Positions 1-10,359 of a stretch of 64,000 bases of DNA are shown in pieces. The position numbers and the translations under genes were made by a program. The notes beneath the pieces are model-generated. The model did not search any database and was not told the DNA's origin. It saw only the letters and a list, made by a program, of their open reading frames with translations. Source of the stretch: Plantago major (taxonomy: Eukaryota > Streptophyta > Magnoliopsida > Lamiales > Plantaginaceae). Position 1 is the stretch's first letter. Each line of letters starts with the position of its first letter. The stretch spans positions 60,633,677 to 60,697,676 of the forward strand of contig CM048839.1 of the NCBI GenBank assembly GCA_026545765.1, written 5' to 3'.

Positions 1-2021
1 CCTCAAAAGGAAACAATTATGTCATTCACTTAGAGGATGACTCTGACAATGAAAAGCAACCATTGCTTAGTAACAACCAGATGACTCTAAGACATGATGA
101 AGAATTTCCTATGAGAATTCCAGAAATGGAACAGGTTACTGAGAATCTTCATCATGAAGAGGTTTCTGAGAATGAGATTGCTGAAAATCCAATCCCAGAT
201 ATCTCTGCCACTGAAAAAGTGTCAGATATATATGGCATTTACCGTGTGCCAGATATCTCAGATACCGAACAAGTATCTTGTCAGGATCATAATGATTCAC
301 ATTCAGATCAAAATGATATTGATCCTACTAGTTCAAAACCCATTATAAAATGGATAAGAGATCATCCTGCCAAGGATGTGATTAGTCCTTTAGACCAAGG
401 GGTTAGAACTATGAGAGAAATTGCTGGAAATGCAGATTCTCTCTATGAATGTTTCATCTCGAACATTGAACCTAAAACTGTAGAAGAAGCATTGAAGGAT
501 CAAGACTGGATCTCTACAATGCAAGAAGAGTTGGATCAATTTGAGAGAAACAAAGTCTGGAAACTAGTTCCATTTGTTGATGGAATATCTGTAATTAGAA
601 CCAAGTGGGTTTTCAGAAACAAAATGAATGAGACTGGTGAAATAACAAGAAACAAAGTAATGTTGGTTGCCAAGGGATTCACCTAGACTGAAGGACTAGA
701 TTTTGATGAGTCATATGCTTCTGTTGCAAGATTGGATGCAATTAGACTATTTCTAGCCTTTGCAGTTCATAATGACTTTAATGTTCATCAAATGGATGTC
801 AAGAGTGCATTCCTAAACGGTGAACTTACTGAGGAAGTTTATGTTGAACAACCATCAGGCTTTGAAGTTTCCACAGAAAGTAGAATGGTCTATAAGCTTC
901 AAAAAGCTCTGTATGGACTGAAACAGGCTCCAAGAGCATGGTATGATACTTTAGCCAAATACTTTCTGGAAAGCGGCTTCAAGAAAGGAGATGTTGATAA
1001 AACACTCTTTACTTTGAACCATAAAGGGAAACTACTTTTAGTTCAAGTGTATGTTGATGACATTATATTTGGATCTAAAGACAAGCGACTTTGTGAAGAC
1101 TTTGCTGAGCTCATGAAAAGTAAATTTGAAATGAGCATGATGGGAGAATTGAACTATTTCCTAGGGTTGCAAGTCAAGCAACTTAATGATGGAATATTCA
1201 TCAGTGAAACAAAGTATGCAAAAGATATGCTCAACAAGTTTAATCTAATGCCTTCTGAAAAGAATTCTAAGATACCTATGAGCATTGGAACCAAAATGAC
1301 CTATACTGAATCTGACAAGAGTGTTGAAGAATACAAGTATAGGAAATTGATTGGGTCTCTATCGTACCTCACTGCAAGTAGACCTGATATTCAATATGCA
1401 GTTGGAGTGTGTGCTAGATTTCAGACAAATCCAATGCAATCACACTACAACATTGCTATGAAAATATTAAGGTATGTAAAGGGTACCGTAGAAGTTGGAT
1501 TGTGGTATCCAAAAGATAGTGGATTGAGTTTAGTTGGCTATTCTGATGCTGACTATGCTGGATCATTGCTTGATAGAAAAAGCACCTCAGGAACTTGTCA
1601 ATTTCTTGGTGTCAGATTAATATCATGGTACAGCAAGAAACAAAACTCAATTGCCACATCTACCACAGTGGCTGAATATATTGCTGCTGGGTGTTGTGCT
1701 TCACAGATATTGTGGATACAACAACAACTCAGAGACTATGAGATCAATGAAGAGAAAACTCCTATTTTATGTGACAACACAAGTGCTATTGCCATAACTC
1801 AGAGTCCTAAGTTTCATGCAAGAAAAAAGCACATTGATGTTAGACACCACTTCATTAGAGATCATGTTGAAAAAGGTAATATAGAGATACTCAAGATTGG
1901 TACCGAAGACCAACTTGCAGATATCTTTACAAAGCCCTTGCAAGAAAGCAGGTTTTTAACCTTGAGACATAGTCTTGGGTTGATGGAGCTACCGATGGAA
2001 CTGAAAAGTTCTAATCATTGA
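1..2021 (+). pseudogene. copia pol 3' part: integrase tail, reverse transcriptase, RNase H, broken by one TAG
   Basis: One frame is open from the window edge to 2021 apart from a TAG at 684-686, so the true start lies outside the window. Residues before the stop form the acidic, poorly conserved integrase-RT linker and the RT start (WISTMQEELDQFERNKVW). After the stop come [24 protein letters not shown] and the catalytic YVDD at 1050-1061. The connection and RNase H region follows with GYSDADYAG and the DRKSTSG stretch, and the typical copia end [12 protein letters not shown] to [10 protein letters not shown] copies the genomic RNA primed by tRNA, and RNase H degrades the RNA strand. The RT and RNase H motifs look intact, but the stop separates them from the start of RT. 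Readthrough is possible but undemonstrated. Confidence 0.9.
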
Positions 2022-2806
2022 GACGGGAACTCAGAAGGGAGAAAGATATCTGGAACGGGTATCCAGATATCTAAGGCAAAAAACGTATCTGAGATGGGAA
2101 CTCATATACTAAAAGGATGGGTAAAAGTGTCTTTCAAAGATTTCTGAGACGAGTACTCAGATATCTGTGAGATCACAAAGTGAGGGGGAACACAAAAGAG
2201 AAATGTGGTACAACTGTATTCAGTCAACTACATCTCTGGTGTTTTGTATCTTTCCATTTATATGTTAAGTTACATACAGTCTCTGAACTGAATAGATAAG
2301 TCCAAAGACTATCTCCTAGTCACAAAAAAAAAACAGATGTGATTCAGAAAGCTATAAGCCAAATTTCATTAATTGGGCACAATTACAATTACTGATTATG
2401 ATCACTGTTGAAGAAGCAATCGTGACCCTTGATGAAATGGGCGTTTGATCTTAATGGACGAAATTAATTCTCGGTAAAATATTGGACTGTAAAAACACAG
2501 ACGTGGCCCACTAAGCATTTAATGCAAAACGATTTTTACCCACACCAACCTGCATTTGCACAGATACATATGCACAAAATCAATTTATATGTATACGTCT
2601 GCTGAATGTACAATGCTATATATATAGGATTTTGGCAAAAGAATTCACTTTCGCCTAATCCAGCATTCACATTTACACAGAAATAGCAAAAACCTTTCAA
2701 AGATTTCTGCAAATCTCTGTTCTTCGCTTAGTTATTCTGCAAAGAATCACTAAAATATCACTCTAATCTCTTTCCGACTTTCAAAAATCTTTCACTATTT
2801 AAAGAG
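2022..2806 (+). other. leader between pol and second ORF, with PPT-like tract
   Basis: This stretch is non-coding and A+T-rich. Just after pol, at about 2040-2170, the words GATATC and CTGAGA recur at short intervals. A purine-rich stretch at 2176-2190 (AAAGTGAGGGGGAA) resembles a copia polypurine tract, but no LTR start can be recognised after it. Sireviruses are known to carry PPT-like tracts downstream of pol, so it may be one of these and not the functional tract. The block GGCCCACTA-GCATTTAATG near 2507-2525 also occurs, inverted, near 10665-10685, in the same place relative to the second ORF of the minus-strand copy. Confidence 0.6.
2616..2627 (+). promoter_or_regulatory. TATA box upstream of the second ORF (plus copy)
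   Basis: CTATATATATAGGATT lies about 190 nt before the ATG at 2807. It is followed by GGCAAAAG and a leader rich in CAAA and TCT. The same TATA core and the following GGCAAAAG-type word occur about 200 nt before the ATG of the minus-strand copy (10558-10570). Conservation in two copies that otherwise differ suggests an internal promoter giving the second ORF its own transcript. That is inference; no transcript start can be seen. Confidence 0.55.
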
Positions 2807-4777
2807 ATGGCTCCAAAACGTGCTTCTACCCAGAAATCCCAGGTTACTACCTCTGACACTGCTGAAAAGAAAGCACCAGTGTTGGCTATCACGAACAATC
2901 GATTGGTAGGAGACTTCAATCCTGACCATTGGACTTCAAATCACAGGATGATTTGGGGTGGTTCCATGATTGAGGAATACCTAGTTCCTGCTATTGAAAA
3001 CCAGGCTGATAGGAAGTTGATACTTGGCATGCTTGAAAAGGCACAAATCAAGGGTTTCCTGTCTGCTATTCCCAGTGGAGTTTCTTCACTGGATGTATTG
3101 GAATTTTACAACAATTCCAGGATTATTTCATGTGTTTCTGAAGGCACTGAGATAGTGTCTATAAAATCAAAAGTTCAAGGAAAGAACATCTTTTTGAACT
3201 TAACAACTTTTTGTGAGTTGTTTGAACTTCAAAATCTTGGAAATGATTTTGAAATAAACACCAAGGATGATAATCTCCTTGAAGGTGTGAAGTAGCTATA
3301 CAGTGATGTGTGTGATCTTGAAAAATCAGATACCCCCATCGACTTCAAACTTGCTGACATCAGAACCAGACATCTGTTGGTTCACTGGGATGTGTTGGCA
3401 TGCATTCTTCACAGATGCTTTGATGGTCTACAAGGAGGTGCCGACCAGATAAGCCAAGAACGCTAGATGATGATGTTCTTGTTGAATCAACAAAACAAAA
3501 GGTTGGAAAACCCATTCAACTGGGGAAAGTACGCCTTCATGAAGTTTTTGAAGAAGCTACAAGGCTTTGAGCCTAAGATCGTTAAGGGCCTTGCTGAGCC
3601 AAAATCCACAGTGAGCTTTGGACTAAAGATATGCTTCTTGCTGGAGAAGCTTGTCATTGAGCTCAGAGAGACGGCTGATATAGCCAATAGTAACCTGCTC
3701 TACAAATATGAGTATACAAACATGATGAAAAAGGTTATTGCGTCTCAGAAAGGTTCTAAGAAACGAAAGACTGACGAAATATATGAGGGTTCCGTTGCGA
3801 CCAAAAAGCCCAGAACTTCACGAAAGAAGTCTGTTGGCAAATCAGAAGGCATACCCATTGTGGATGTCGACTCTCAGATATCTGTCGCCACTACTGATGA
3901 ACTCATCAATGAAGATGAACTCATCAATTCTGTAAAAGATACAACTGCTGACGAACTCATCAATGCTACCAAGGAAAGCCTTGCTGATGAACTCATTGGT
4001 AAAAATGAGAGTAGTGGAAGGTATCAAGCCCTATCTGCAGAAACCGCAGGGATTATGGATCAGTTAGTTCCTAATGCTGATGAGAGCTCTGATGATGAAT
4101 TGGTCATCTCTCAAGTCCTACAGAAATCAAAAAGGGCTAAGGTTGCTGAAAAAGCAACAAGTTCAATGGATGCTGAAATAATAGAGGTATCTGAAGAAGA
4201 ACCTACACCACAGGTTGCTGAACAAGCACCTATTTCAAAGTTTGCTGAGAAAGCACCCATTACTAAGGTTGTTGAAGAAGCACTTAGTACAGAGGTTGCT
4301 GAGATAGCACGTAAGTCCAAGGAATCTGGACAAGACACACTCAAGCTGGTAGAAGAAGCTTTGAGGAGTGGTGATATAGTGATGGAGGAGTGATGGAGGA
4401 TTCTGACATTGCCTCCACACTATACAAACTTTCACAATAGGATCAGGATGAGCCGCACTTTAATTCACCTTCCAGATCCAATTCACATGATTCACCAGAT
4501 GATAATGAAGCCGTGGTGAATGAATTGCAGTTTGACATACCAAAGACTTCGATTCTTTGAAGAAAATCCTGCAAATGAGCAGGTTCCCCAACTCAATGAG
4601 AGGGATCAAACTGAGGCATCTGCTCAGAATGATCAACCAGGGGAGGCAACTGAGTTGCACACTCTAGAAAGGTCTGAAGTACCTGAAACTTCAAATAAAG
4701 AAGCTGCAATGGAACAATAAGACCAAAGCATAGAAGGGTCACAAGTTCCAGAAACCAATCAGCCTGACACTGCTCAG
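2807..4777 (+). pseudogene. second ORF downstream of pol, first exon (plus copy), broken
   Basis: The ATG at 2807 opens MAPKRASTQKS, matching MAPKK at the equivalent point of the minus-strand copy. A globular part follows, with the landmarks VLEFYNNSRI, VQGKNI, FCELFEL, HCFDG-like HRCFDGLQGG, ISQER, FNWGKYAF and KICFLLEKL. After about 300 residues it becomes an acidic tail with repeated ADELI units (3895-3990) and repeated VAE-AP units (4145-4310). In-frame TAGs stand at 3293-3295, 3464-3466 and 4438-4440, with a TGA at 4391-4393 and a TAA at 4718-4720. The exon ends at 4777 in a CAG followed by GT. I recognise no enzyme motif. The position matches the env-like ORF of Sireviruses, but I see no signal peptide or clear membrane segment, so I do not call it env. 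Confidence 0.7.
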
Positions 4778-4857
4778 GTAGCTGAATGGTTTCAATCTCT
4801 AATTGTGATATTTGGTGCTCATTAATCTTGTTAGTTAATGAAATTTATTTGTTACAG
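4778..4857 (+). other. probable spliceosomal intron 1 of second ORF (plus copy)
   Basis: The intron is 80 nt, GT to AG. The acceptor is preceded by a T-rich stretch ending TTGTTACAG. It follows a CAG and is followed by GCT, so splicing would join glutamine to alanine in phase 0. The equivalent place in the minus-strand copy (8732-8809) also has a GT-AG intron of 78 nt ending TTTGTTACAG. Confidence 0.75.
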
Positions 4858-4965
4858 GCTAAATTAGAAACACAACATCAAGAGGAAGCTGCAAAGCTTG
4901 CCGCAGAATCTGAGAAGGAGGCTTCCATAGCCCCACCACTTAAGGAACAAGAGCCTGTCTCACAG
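4858..4965 (+). other. small exon 2 of second ORF (plus copy)
   Basis: The exon is 108 nt, 36 codons with no stop, beginning AKLETQHQEEA and ending EPVSQ at the donor. Both ends lie between codons. The minus-strand copy has an exon of 105 nt in the same place, beginning ANMETHFQ. Confidence 0.65.
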
Positions 4966-5050
4966 GTAGAAGATAGTTCCTTAAGATATAACATCTCAGA
5001 TATGTGTTTTATACACTTGACTAATATTCTTAAGTGTTTGTTTCTAGTAG
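4966..5050 (+). other. probable intron 2 of second ORF (plus copy)
   Basis: The intron is 85 nt, GT to AG, and is followed by GCTCCAAATGAG. The minus-strand counterpart (8543-8626) is followed by GCTCCAACTGAG. An alternative acceptor lies 3 nt earlier (CTAG), which would retain a TAG codon. Confidence 0.65.
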
Positions 5051-5198
5051 GCTCCAAATGAGAAGAAAAATGAAGAGACTGAAAAGTCTATCTCTTCAGA
5101 GAAGAATCCAGAGACTTCCAAGGTCTCTGAGAAACAAGTATCTGAACCTTCTGCGGAGAACAAAGGAGAGTCCAAGCTCCAAGAGAGTATTCTAATGT
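5051..5198 (+). pseudogene. exon 3 of second ORF (plus copy), truncated
   Basis: An acidic, lysine-rich stretch reads APNEKKNEETEKS and then repeated SEK/SKVSEK words. It runs open until the inversion point near 5198, with no terminator or LTR following. Confidence 0.55.
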
Positions 5199-5205
5199 TA
5201 CTAGT
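5190..5205. other. inversion junction between two related elements
   Basis: Left of this point, plus-strand reading gives the acidic exon 3. Right of it, minus-strand reading gives a different, later part of the same second ORF (ending SCVSEDLKTSN). The joined parts are not the same place in the ORF, so this is not a simple hairpin. The exact base cannot be fixed by eye. Confidence 0.7.
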
Positions 5206-7933
5206 CTTCAAGTCTTCAGAAACGCAACTTGGGTTTAGATACCTCAAGTTCTTCAGCACCCTTTCTTCATCAGTTGACATGATCATCCACTTTTCTGCAT
5301 TCTTGGACATAGTCATAAAGAATCCTTCTGACAGAGATCTCTGTCTTTCTGGATAAGTCACATATTTCATGGTAACTCTTGCCAAGTTTGTGATTCTTCC
5401 GCAGAAAGTGTTTGACCCAGAAGTACTTTCCCCAGACCCAGGCATGGTCTTCCAGATAGTGTATATCATCTAGGTATTCATCCAATGTCATATAGAATGA
5501 CTCATAGGTTGAAACACCTAGTTTGTTCTTTCTGCTGTAGCTACCATCCAGTTTTCTTACCTTGTGTACATCATCAGGTTTTGGGTAAGGACAGGCAAAA
5601 GAAAGATCCATCTTTCTGGCTTCATTCCTCTTTTCTACTTCAAAGTTTAGCCACGCATGAAGGTGCTCAGGTTTTAGCAATTCTGGCTTGCCTTCTCTCC
5701 ATTTCAGGATCTGGTTGAGGATGGGAGTTGGAAACTTATCATTGACAAGTAGATGTTGTAGTTCCAGAATCCAATACCCTCTCTTGTTCAGAATGAACCT
5801 CTATGAAGATTCTTCATTACTAGTCTTCATATACTCAATGTGGGCATCAGTTGGCCTTTCTTGATGTGTTTCATTGTTTACTCTGCCAAACTGGAAATCC
5901 CTTCTTGCTTTTTTGTTTGGTGGCCTTCTGTCAGGAGATCCTCTAACCCTTTCTTCCTGCCTTGGTTTGTCTTTGGTGGATGTTCCTTGTAATGACTTGG
6001 TATTTCGAAGGGGTTACGTCGCTAAAGGTCTTCTTTGCCAGAGGAGGTTGTGAAGTAGTTGCTTGTCTCCTTTTCTTGTGAAGTGGATGTTCATCTGTGT
6101 CAGATTCATCCTCATCATCATTGAAGTCCAAAATTGGAGACTTGTAGCTTTCTTGGCCTCTTACTTCTCCTTCTTCCTTTTCTTCTTCTTCAGAAGTCTT
6201 CTTCTCTTCTGAGATTCTAAGGGACTTGGCTCCCCTAGTTATCATACTTCAAATTTTCCGGTTGGTTGATCTGGAACAACTTCTTCAGCAAGGGTGTCTC
6301 CAGTGGTGTCCTTAATGACAAGTTGACTTGAGGAGGGAGGATTTGATTGTTTTCTTTTTCTTCCTCTGCCTTTCTGAGGCATCTCTTCTTCCCCCTTAGT
6401 CATGAATGACTGAATCATAATAGCATAAGAATCAGAGAGAGTTTCAAAGTTTTTCTGGAGATTTTTGTGCACCCTGACCAGTTCTTGGATTTCTTTCTTC
6501 AGCTCTGTGTTCTGCCTAACCAGTTCCTGCTCCTTTCCGTTGAGCTCTTCAAGCGGCCTTAGGATGGCGTTGGCTTGCAGGACAGCATGGCTGGCTTCAT
6601 TCAATGCTGCATTAGCATTGTTACAATCCTCATCCCTGACCAACCCTAGGTCTTTCTAAGAGAGAGCTATGCTGGTTGCTCTGTTGAGTAAAGCAGCAGC
6701 CAATGGCTTCATCTCTTCTGGGACGGATTTTAGCACTTCTGTGTCTTGGGCAACTAGTGTCTTTCTAAGCTCTAAAAAGACACTGTTCCTTGCATGGTGG
6801 TCTTCACTTCTTGAACTACTTGGTGCAGAGAATATATGAGGAGCAAGTAGGGCTCTTTTGTGCTGAGTGCAAGTCTCTCATCTTCTGCTTCAGTAATCAA
6901 GTTGTGGGTTTCAGCATCACTATCATAATCCTTTTCTTGGATTGTTTGCAGATTGACAATCTTCTTCTGCTTTCCATCAAGTGTCGGCCTTACGAGAAGA
7001 TGTAGAAGGTCTTTACGATGCGCCTCAAAGATCATGCTCTTCATCATCATTGTCATCCATGGCATCTATCTCAGCAGCTGTGACAACAATGGCATTTTTC
7101 AAATTTCTTTGCTCATCTAGGAGTGCCAATTCCTTGGCATTAGCTTTTTCGAGCTTCTTGATTTTGGTTTCCTTTTCATCAATAAGAGCTTGAGTCTCAA
7201 TGTTGATTCTCTTCTCTTCTTCCAATACCTTTCTGAGTTGTTCAATCCTAAACTCAGCGGCTGAAATTTCTTCTATGGCATCATTGTGTTCAACCTGTTG
7301 GGTGTCTTGATGAGACTTGGGAGGTGATGATGATGGGGCTTTCTGAGCATTTGAGGGAGTAGACTTTTCTCCACTTCCTTTGCTAGCTTTCTGAATCCCG
7401 CCTTGTCCAGGTTGGGGATCATCATTCTGATCATCATCATCATCACTCTTGTTCTTTTCTTCTTGGTTTGGATGCTCAGAGGGAGGTTCTTGATAATCAT
7501 TTTCGTCCGTCTCCTCGTCATCTTCTGAAACCAGGTTGATTACATTTGGGAATGTAATCATCCTCCCATTAACTTCTTCTTGTTCAGCAGGATAAGTAGT
7601 GAGCTTGTTGGGCAAGGCAGGATGGGTAACCATCTACTCTTGGGTTTGAGCATCCGTAGTCTTGAAATCTGCTATAAGTCTTTGTGCTACTTCATGAATG
7701 AAGTCTTCATGCATCAGAGTGGCAAATGAGTAGGACTCTGTTGGGAACAATGCATGGATATAATCTTCCAGATTGAAGGCAATTGCTCTCTTTTCTGGGA
7801 CGTCGATTACTCTGGCTAATTCTAAAAGGTCAGCCTTTCTGAGTTTCTGCCATTGTCTGAAGCACTTGAGATGTTTCTTTAAAGTGTGCTTCTGGAAAGC
7901 CTTGAGTAAATCAACTGGCACTAGACTTTGAGC
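5199..7933 (-). pseudogene. second ORF, large last exon (minus copy), truncated
   Basis: Coding begins after the acceptor at 7934 with AQSLVPVDLLKAFQKHTLKKHLKCF, a helical stretch of about 100 residues. A TAG at 7634-7636 interrupts the frame, which then continues with an acidic stretch near 7420-7520 and a heptad coiled coil at about 7085-7250 (EQLRKVLEEEKRINIE). A frameshift near 7030 leads to IFEAHRKDLLHLL and, at about 6640-6470, a second coiled coil (ELNGKEQELVRQNTELKKE). A basic stretch (KGRGRKRKQ) near 6350 could be a nuclear localisation signal. After further breaks, a conserved-looking globular part lies at about 5810-5270 (LNKRGYWILELQHLL, FPTPILNQILKW, SFACPYPKP). Frame changes near 5400-5470 make the end uncertain. 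I recognise no enzymatic domain. Confidence 0.6.
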
Positions 7934-8014
7934 CTGAAAGAAAGGGATCAAGTTAGTTCTGTTCAAACCATTTGAGTTAGTATCTATGTGCAAAAGTAAG
8001 CTTTCTGAGCATAC
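7934..8014 (-). other. probable intron 5 of second ORF (minus copy)
   Basis: The intron is 81 nt, GTATGC to CTTTCAG. It is preceded by CAG and followed by GCT, so it lies in phase 0 between glutamine and alanine. It contains one copy of the nonamer CTCAGAAAG. Confidence 0.75.
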
Positions 8015-8131
8015 CTGTGTAGAAACACTAGGCTCATAATCCTGTACTTCTGCATGCTTGGTCTCAGAGACCTCAGATACTTTGGTTTGAGGAGAAGTTT
8101 TATCCTCATCAACCTTTCTTTCTGCTTGAAC
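8015..8131 (-). other. small exon 5 of second ORF (minus copy)
   Basis: The exon is 117 nt, 39 codons with no stop: VQAERKVDEDKTSPQTKVSE and on to SVSTQ. It is acidic and threonine/serine-rich, with no recognisable domain. Confidence 0.65.
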
Positions 8132-8210
8132 CTGAGAATTAAAATAAATATGTTTAGAAACTGTTAATAGAAAAGATAGGTGGAAAAGTGCTTTCTAAGA
8201 CTTCACTTAC
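8132..8210 (-). other. probable intron 4 of second ORF (minus copy)
   Basis: The intron is 79 nt, with a near-perfect plant donor GTAAGT and an acceptor after a T-rich stretch (TTTAATTCTCAG). Confidence 0.75.
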
Positions 8211-8355
8211 TTCCAAGTGAGGAAGCTCAGTAGCATGGTCCTCAGAAACCTTGGGGGTTTCTGGCACCTTTCGCAGAATCGCTTGTTCGAGCTTTAGTTT
8301 CTTTTGGAGGAGATAAGACCACAGTCTTTCCTTCCAATTGTTCTTCTGACTGAGC
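8211..8355 (-). other. small exon 4 of second ORF (minus copy), frameshifted
   Basis: The exon is 145 nt, one more than a multiple of three. It begins AQSEEQLEGKTVVLSPPKE. A single-base shift in the middle explains why the opening frame runs into a TGA while another frame stays open to the donor. Confidence 0.6.
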
Positions 8356-8434
8356 CTGTAAGAACAAACATAAGAGATTTTAGTAGTGGGTTTTCCAGAG
8401 CATTCTTTGAAGAAGACTATTACTGATTACTTAC
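8356..8434 (-). other. probable intron 3 of second ORF (minus copy)
   Basis: The intron is 79 nt, donor GTAAGT and acceptor TTCTTACAG followed by GCT. Confidence 0.75.
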
Positions 8435-8542
8435 CTTCTCAGCAAAAGGCTCCGTAAATACTTCCTCAGAAAGCTTTTCAGCCTCTGGAATCTCTAGGTT
8501 TTGGGGTGTTGATTCCACCACCACTACTTCCTCAGTTGGAGC
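8435..8542 (-). other. small exon 3 of second ORF (minus copy)
   Basis: The exon is 108 nt, 36 codons with no stop. It begins APTEEVVVVESTPQ and ends FTEPFAEK. It is the counterpart of the exon starting APNEKK at 5051 in the plus copy. Confidence 0.65.
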
Positions 8543-8626
8543 CTAAGAAGATACATTAAGAATATTAGAACATAAGATAAGAGCATTTTTAGTTAGTTAT
8601 TTCTTGTTCAGAGATAACTTCACTAC
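8543..8626 (-). other. probable intron 2 of second ORF (minus copy)
   Basis: The intron is 84 nt, GTAGTG to TTCTTAG, followed by GCT. The codon just before the donor is TAG. Confidence 0.7.
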
Positions 8627-8731
8627 CTATGGGACAGGCTCTTCTTGATGTTCTGAGGTTGGAGAAACCTCTTCTTGATTCAAGGGGGTGGACAGGTTTT
8701 CTTCCCCCTGAAAGTGTGTCTCCATGTTGGC
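8627..8731 (-). other. small exon 2 of second ORF (minus copy)
   Basis: The exon is 105 nt, 35 codons. It begins ANMETHFQGEEN and ends EEPVP followed by TAG at the splice donor. The plus copy has a glutamine codon (CAG) at that place. Confidence 0.65.
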
Positions 8732-8809
8732 CTGTAACAAATACAGCTTATGAGTAACAAGTTAACATGCAATTATGTTGACATGTTAGATACAAACTAT
8801 CTTTTTTAC
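8732..8809 (-). other. probable intron 1 of second ORF (minus copy)
   Basis: The intron is 78 nt, GTAAAA to TTTGTTACAG. It lies in phase 0 after the codon for glutamine in DQPDSIQ, matching the plus copy's intron at 4778-4857 in position. Confidence 0.75.
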
Positions 8810-10359
8810 CTGAATAGAGTCAGGCTGATCATTAATCTCTTGGACTTGTGGTGATTCCACAGTCTCTCTGTGCTCATTGTTGTTCTCCTCTGCAGTATCA
8901 TTCTGAGTCTTCATCTCAGTTTGATCCCTTTCTGAGAGTTGAGCTTTCTTAGAAGGTTGAGGAACCTGTGTTAAAACAGGATTTTCTTCAGCAACATTAA
9001 GTGCTGGCATTGTGAATGTGGAAGCAATGTCAGGATCTTCCAGCATTCTATCTTCCTCACCTAGGCCTTCTTCTTCCTGCTGGGCAGAGGGGCTCTTGTC
9101 TCTCTGAAGAGCTGAGCTTGATGCTCCTCCATGGGTCTCATACTTGAATCTTTTAAGTACTTTTGCAAGTACTTCATCATCCTCAGAATCACTATTCAGA
9201 TTGGTGCACTCCATCTATGATATTTCTATCATCTCTGGAGAGTTCTGGAGCATTCTGGTTCAGGACTCTTGGGGCATTCTGGAGTTGCCTTTCTGGGCGT
9301 CCAACATCTTCTGAGACCTTGTCTCCAGAAGGTTGTGCCTCTTGTATGCTTAGGGACTTGGAGGCTATTTTGCTATGAGTCCTCTTTCTCTTGGCAACTG
9401 GAGGTTTAGCTTGAGCTTGCTCAGAGACCTCCTCACCTTGCTGTGCAGTTTCTCCTTTTCTTCAAAGGCGGTTCGAAAAGGAGTTGGTGATCGGATTTCT
9501 GCCTCTCTGAGAGTGATTCCCATTGTTTCCAAAATGTAACAGATTCTGAGACCAAAGTGCATATTGGCCTTTGGATCAGCAAGGCCATTGATTATTTGGG
9601 CTCAAATTCCTCAATATGTCCAAGGAATTTGTTGAAGGCGTACTTCCCCCAATTGAAGTGGGTTTCCTGCCCTTCATGCTTCTTGTTCAGAAGATGCATC
9701 ATCATCCATCTTTCCAGGCTTATCTGGTCTACTCCTCCTTTGTTGCCATCAAAGCAATGGACCAGAATAAGAGCTAAAGTACTCCAGTGTTTCTGGAGAT
9801 GACTAGTTCTGATGGCTTTCATAACAAAGTCTCCTGGGCAACCTTTTGCATTTTCTAACTGGATTGCTTCAAATAGCTCTTTGACGACTTGAATCATGGA
9901 ATCGTCCTTGATGTTAATGTCTTCAAATGTTCCTCGATTTTTCAATCGGAATATCTTGCAGAAAGTTTTGCAGTCTAGAACAATTTCTTGTCCTTGGACT
10001 TCAGTCTGCATGTATTTCTCTTCTTCATCATTCATAACTTTTGTGAAGATTTTGGAGTTGTTATAGAACTCCAAAGACATCCAAAGGTGGATAGTCCACT
10101 GGTGTGCAGATAGAAGCTTGTAGATATGGGAATTCTTGACATTCCCAATATCGCTTCATTCGGTTTTGAAGGTATAATCTTTGGTACATACCTCTTTACT
10201 AGAAAAGCTCCCAATTCATTTTGTGGTTTGATTCCAATGATGGGGTGAACTTTCCTGTATATGCTTATTCAACACCTTAAGTTCCTTTCCTCCTTGCTTT
10301 TCAGCAGGAGCAGATGATAAGGCCTTAGGGTTCTTAGTGGTCATCTTCTTGGGTGCCAT
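8810..10359 (-). pseudogene. second ORF downstream of pol, first exon (minus copy), broken
   Basis: The ATG at 10359 opens MAPKKMTTKNPK. Stops follow early, but the same globular region as in the plus copy is readable from 10080 to 9592: MSLEFYNNSK, VQGQEIVLDCKTFCKIF, HCFDGNKGGVDQISLERWMMM, FNWGKYAFNKFL and EFEPK. RICYILETM follows beyond a TAA. The acidic tail (9214-8810) matches the plus copy at several words, for example DIAST, AEENP and LSERDQTE. TAG stops lie at 9365 and 9212. Which of the two copies is closer to a functional form cannot be judged, as both are interrupted in different places. Confidence 0.7.

Larger units (their letters stand above)
1..5198 (+). mobile_element. Ty1/copia (Sirevirus-like) element, plus-strand copy, truncated at both ends
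   Basis: The element enters at the left edge inside pol, so its 5' LTR, gag, protease and most of integrase lie outside the window. Visible in order are the integrase C-terminal tail, reverse transcriptase, RNase H, an A+T-rich leader with a TATA box, and a second ORF with introns. The sequence stops at about 5190-5205, where an inverted relative begins, so the end of the second ORF and the 3' LTR are missing. The order RT then RNase H after integrase, and the second ORF downstream of pol, fit Sirevirus-type copia elements. Closely similar protein segments are shared with the minus-strand copy at 5199-18399, so both belong to one family. Confidence 0.85.

Noticed and set aside
2176..2190. Purine tract as the functional PPT followed by a 3' LTR
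   Set aside because: The sequence after it does not resemble the LTR at 17275-18399 and leads into the second ORF, so it is kept only as a PPT-like tract.
5485..5718. Plus-strand frame of 77 codons near the junction
   Set aside because: Antisense of the second ORF's conserved-looking part; no support.
2807..10359. Calling the second ORF an envelope gene
   Set aside because: Position resembles Sirevirus env-like ORFs, but I see no signal peptide, no clear transmembrane segment and no fusion-like stretch; the tail is acidic and coiled-coil-rich.
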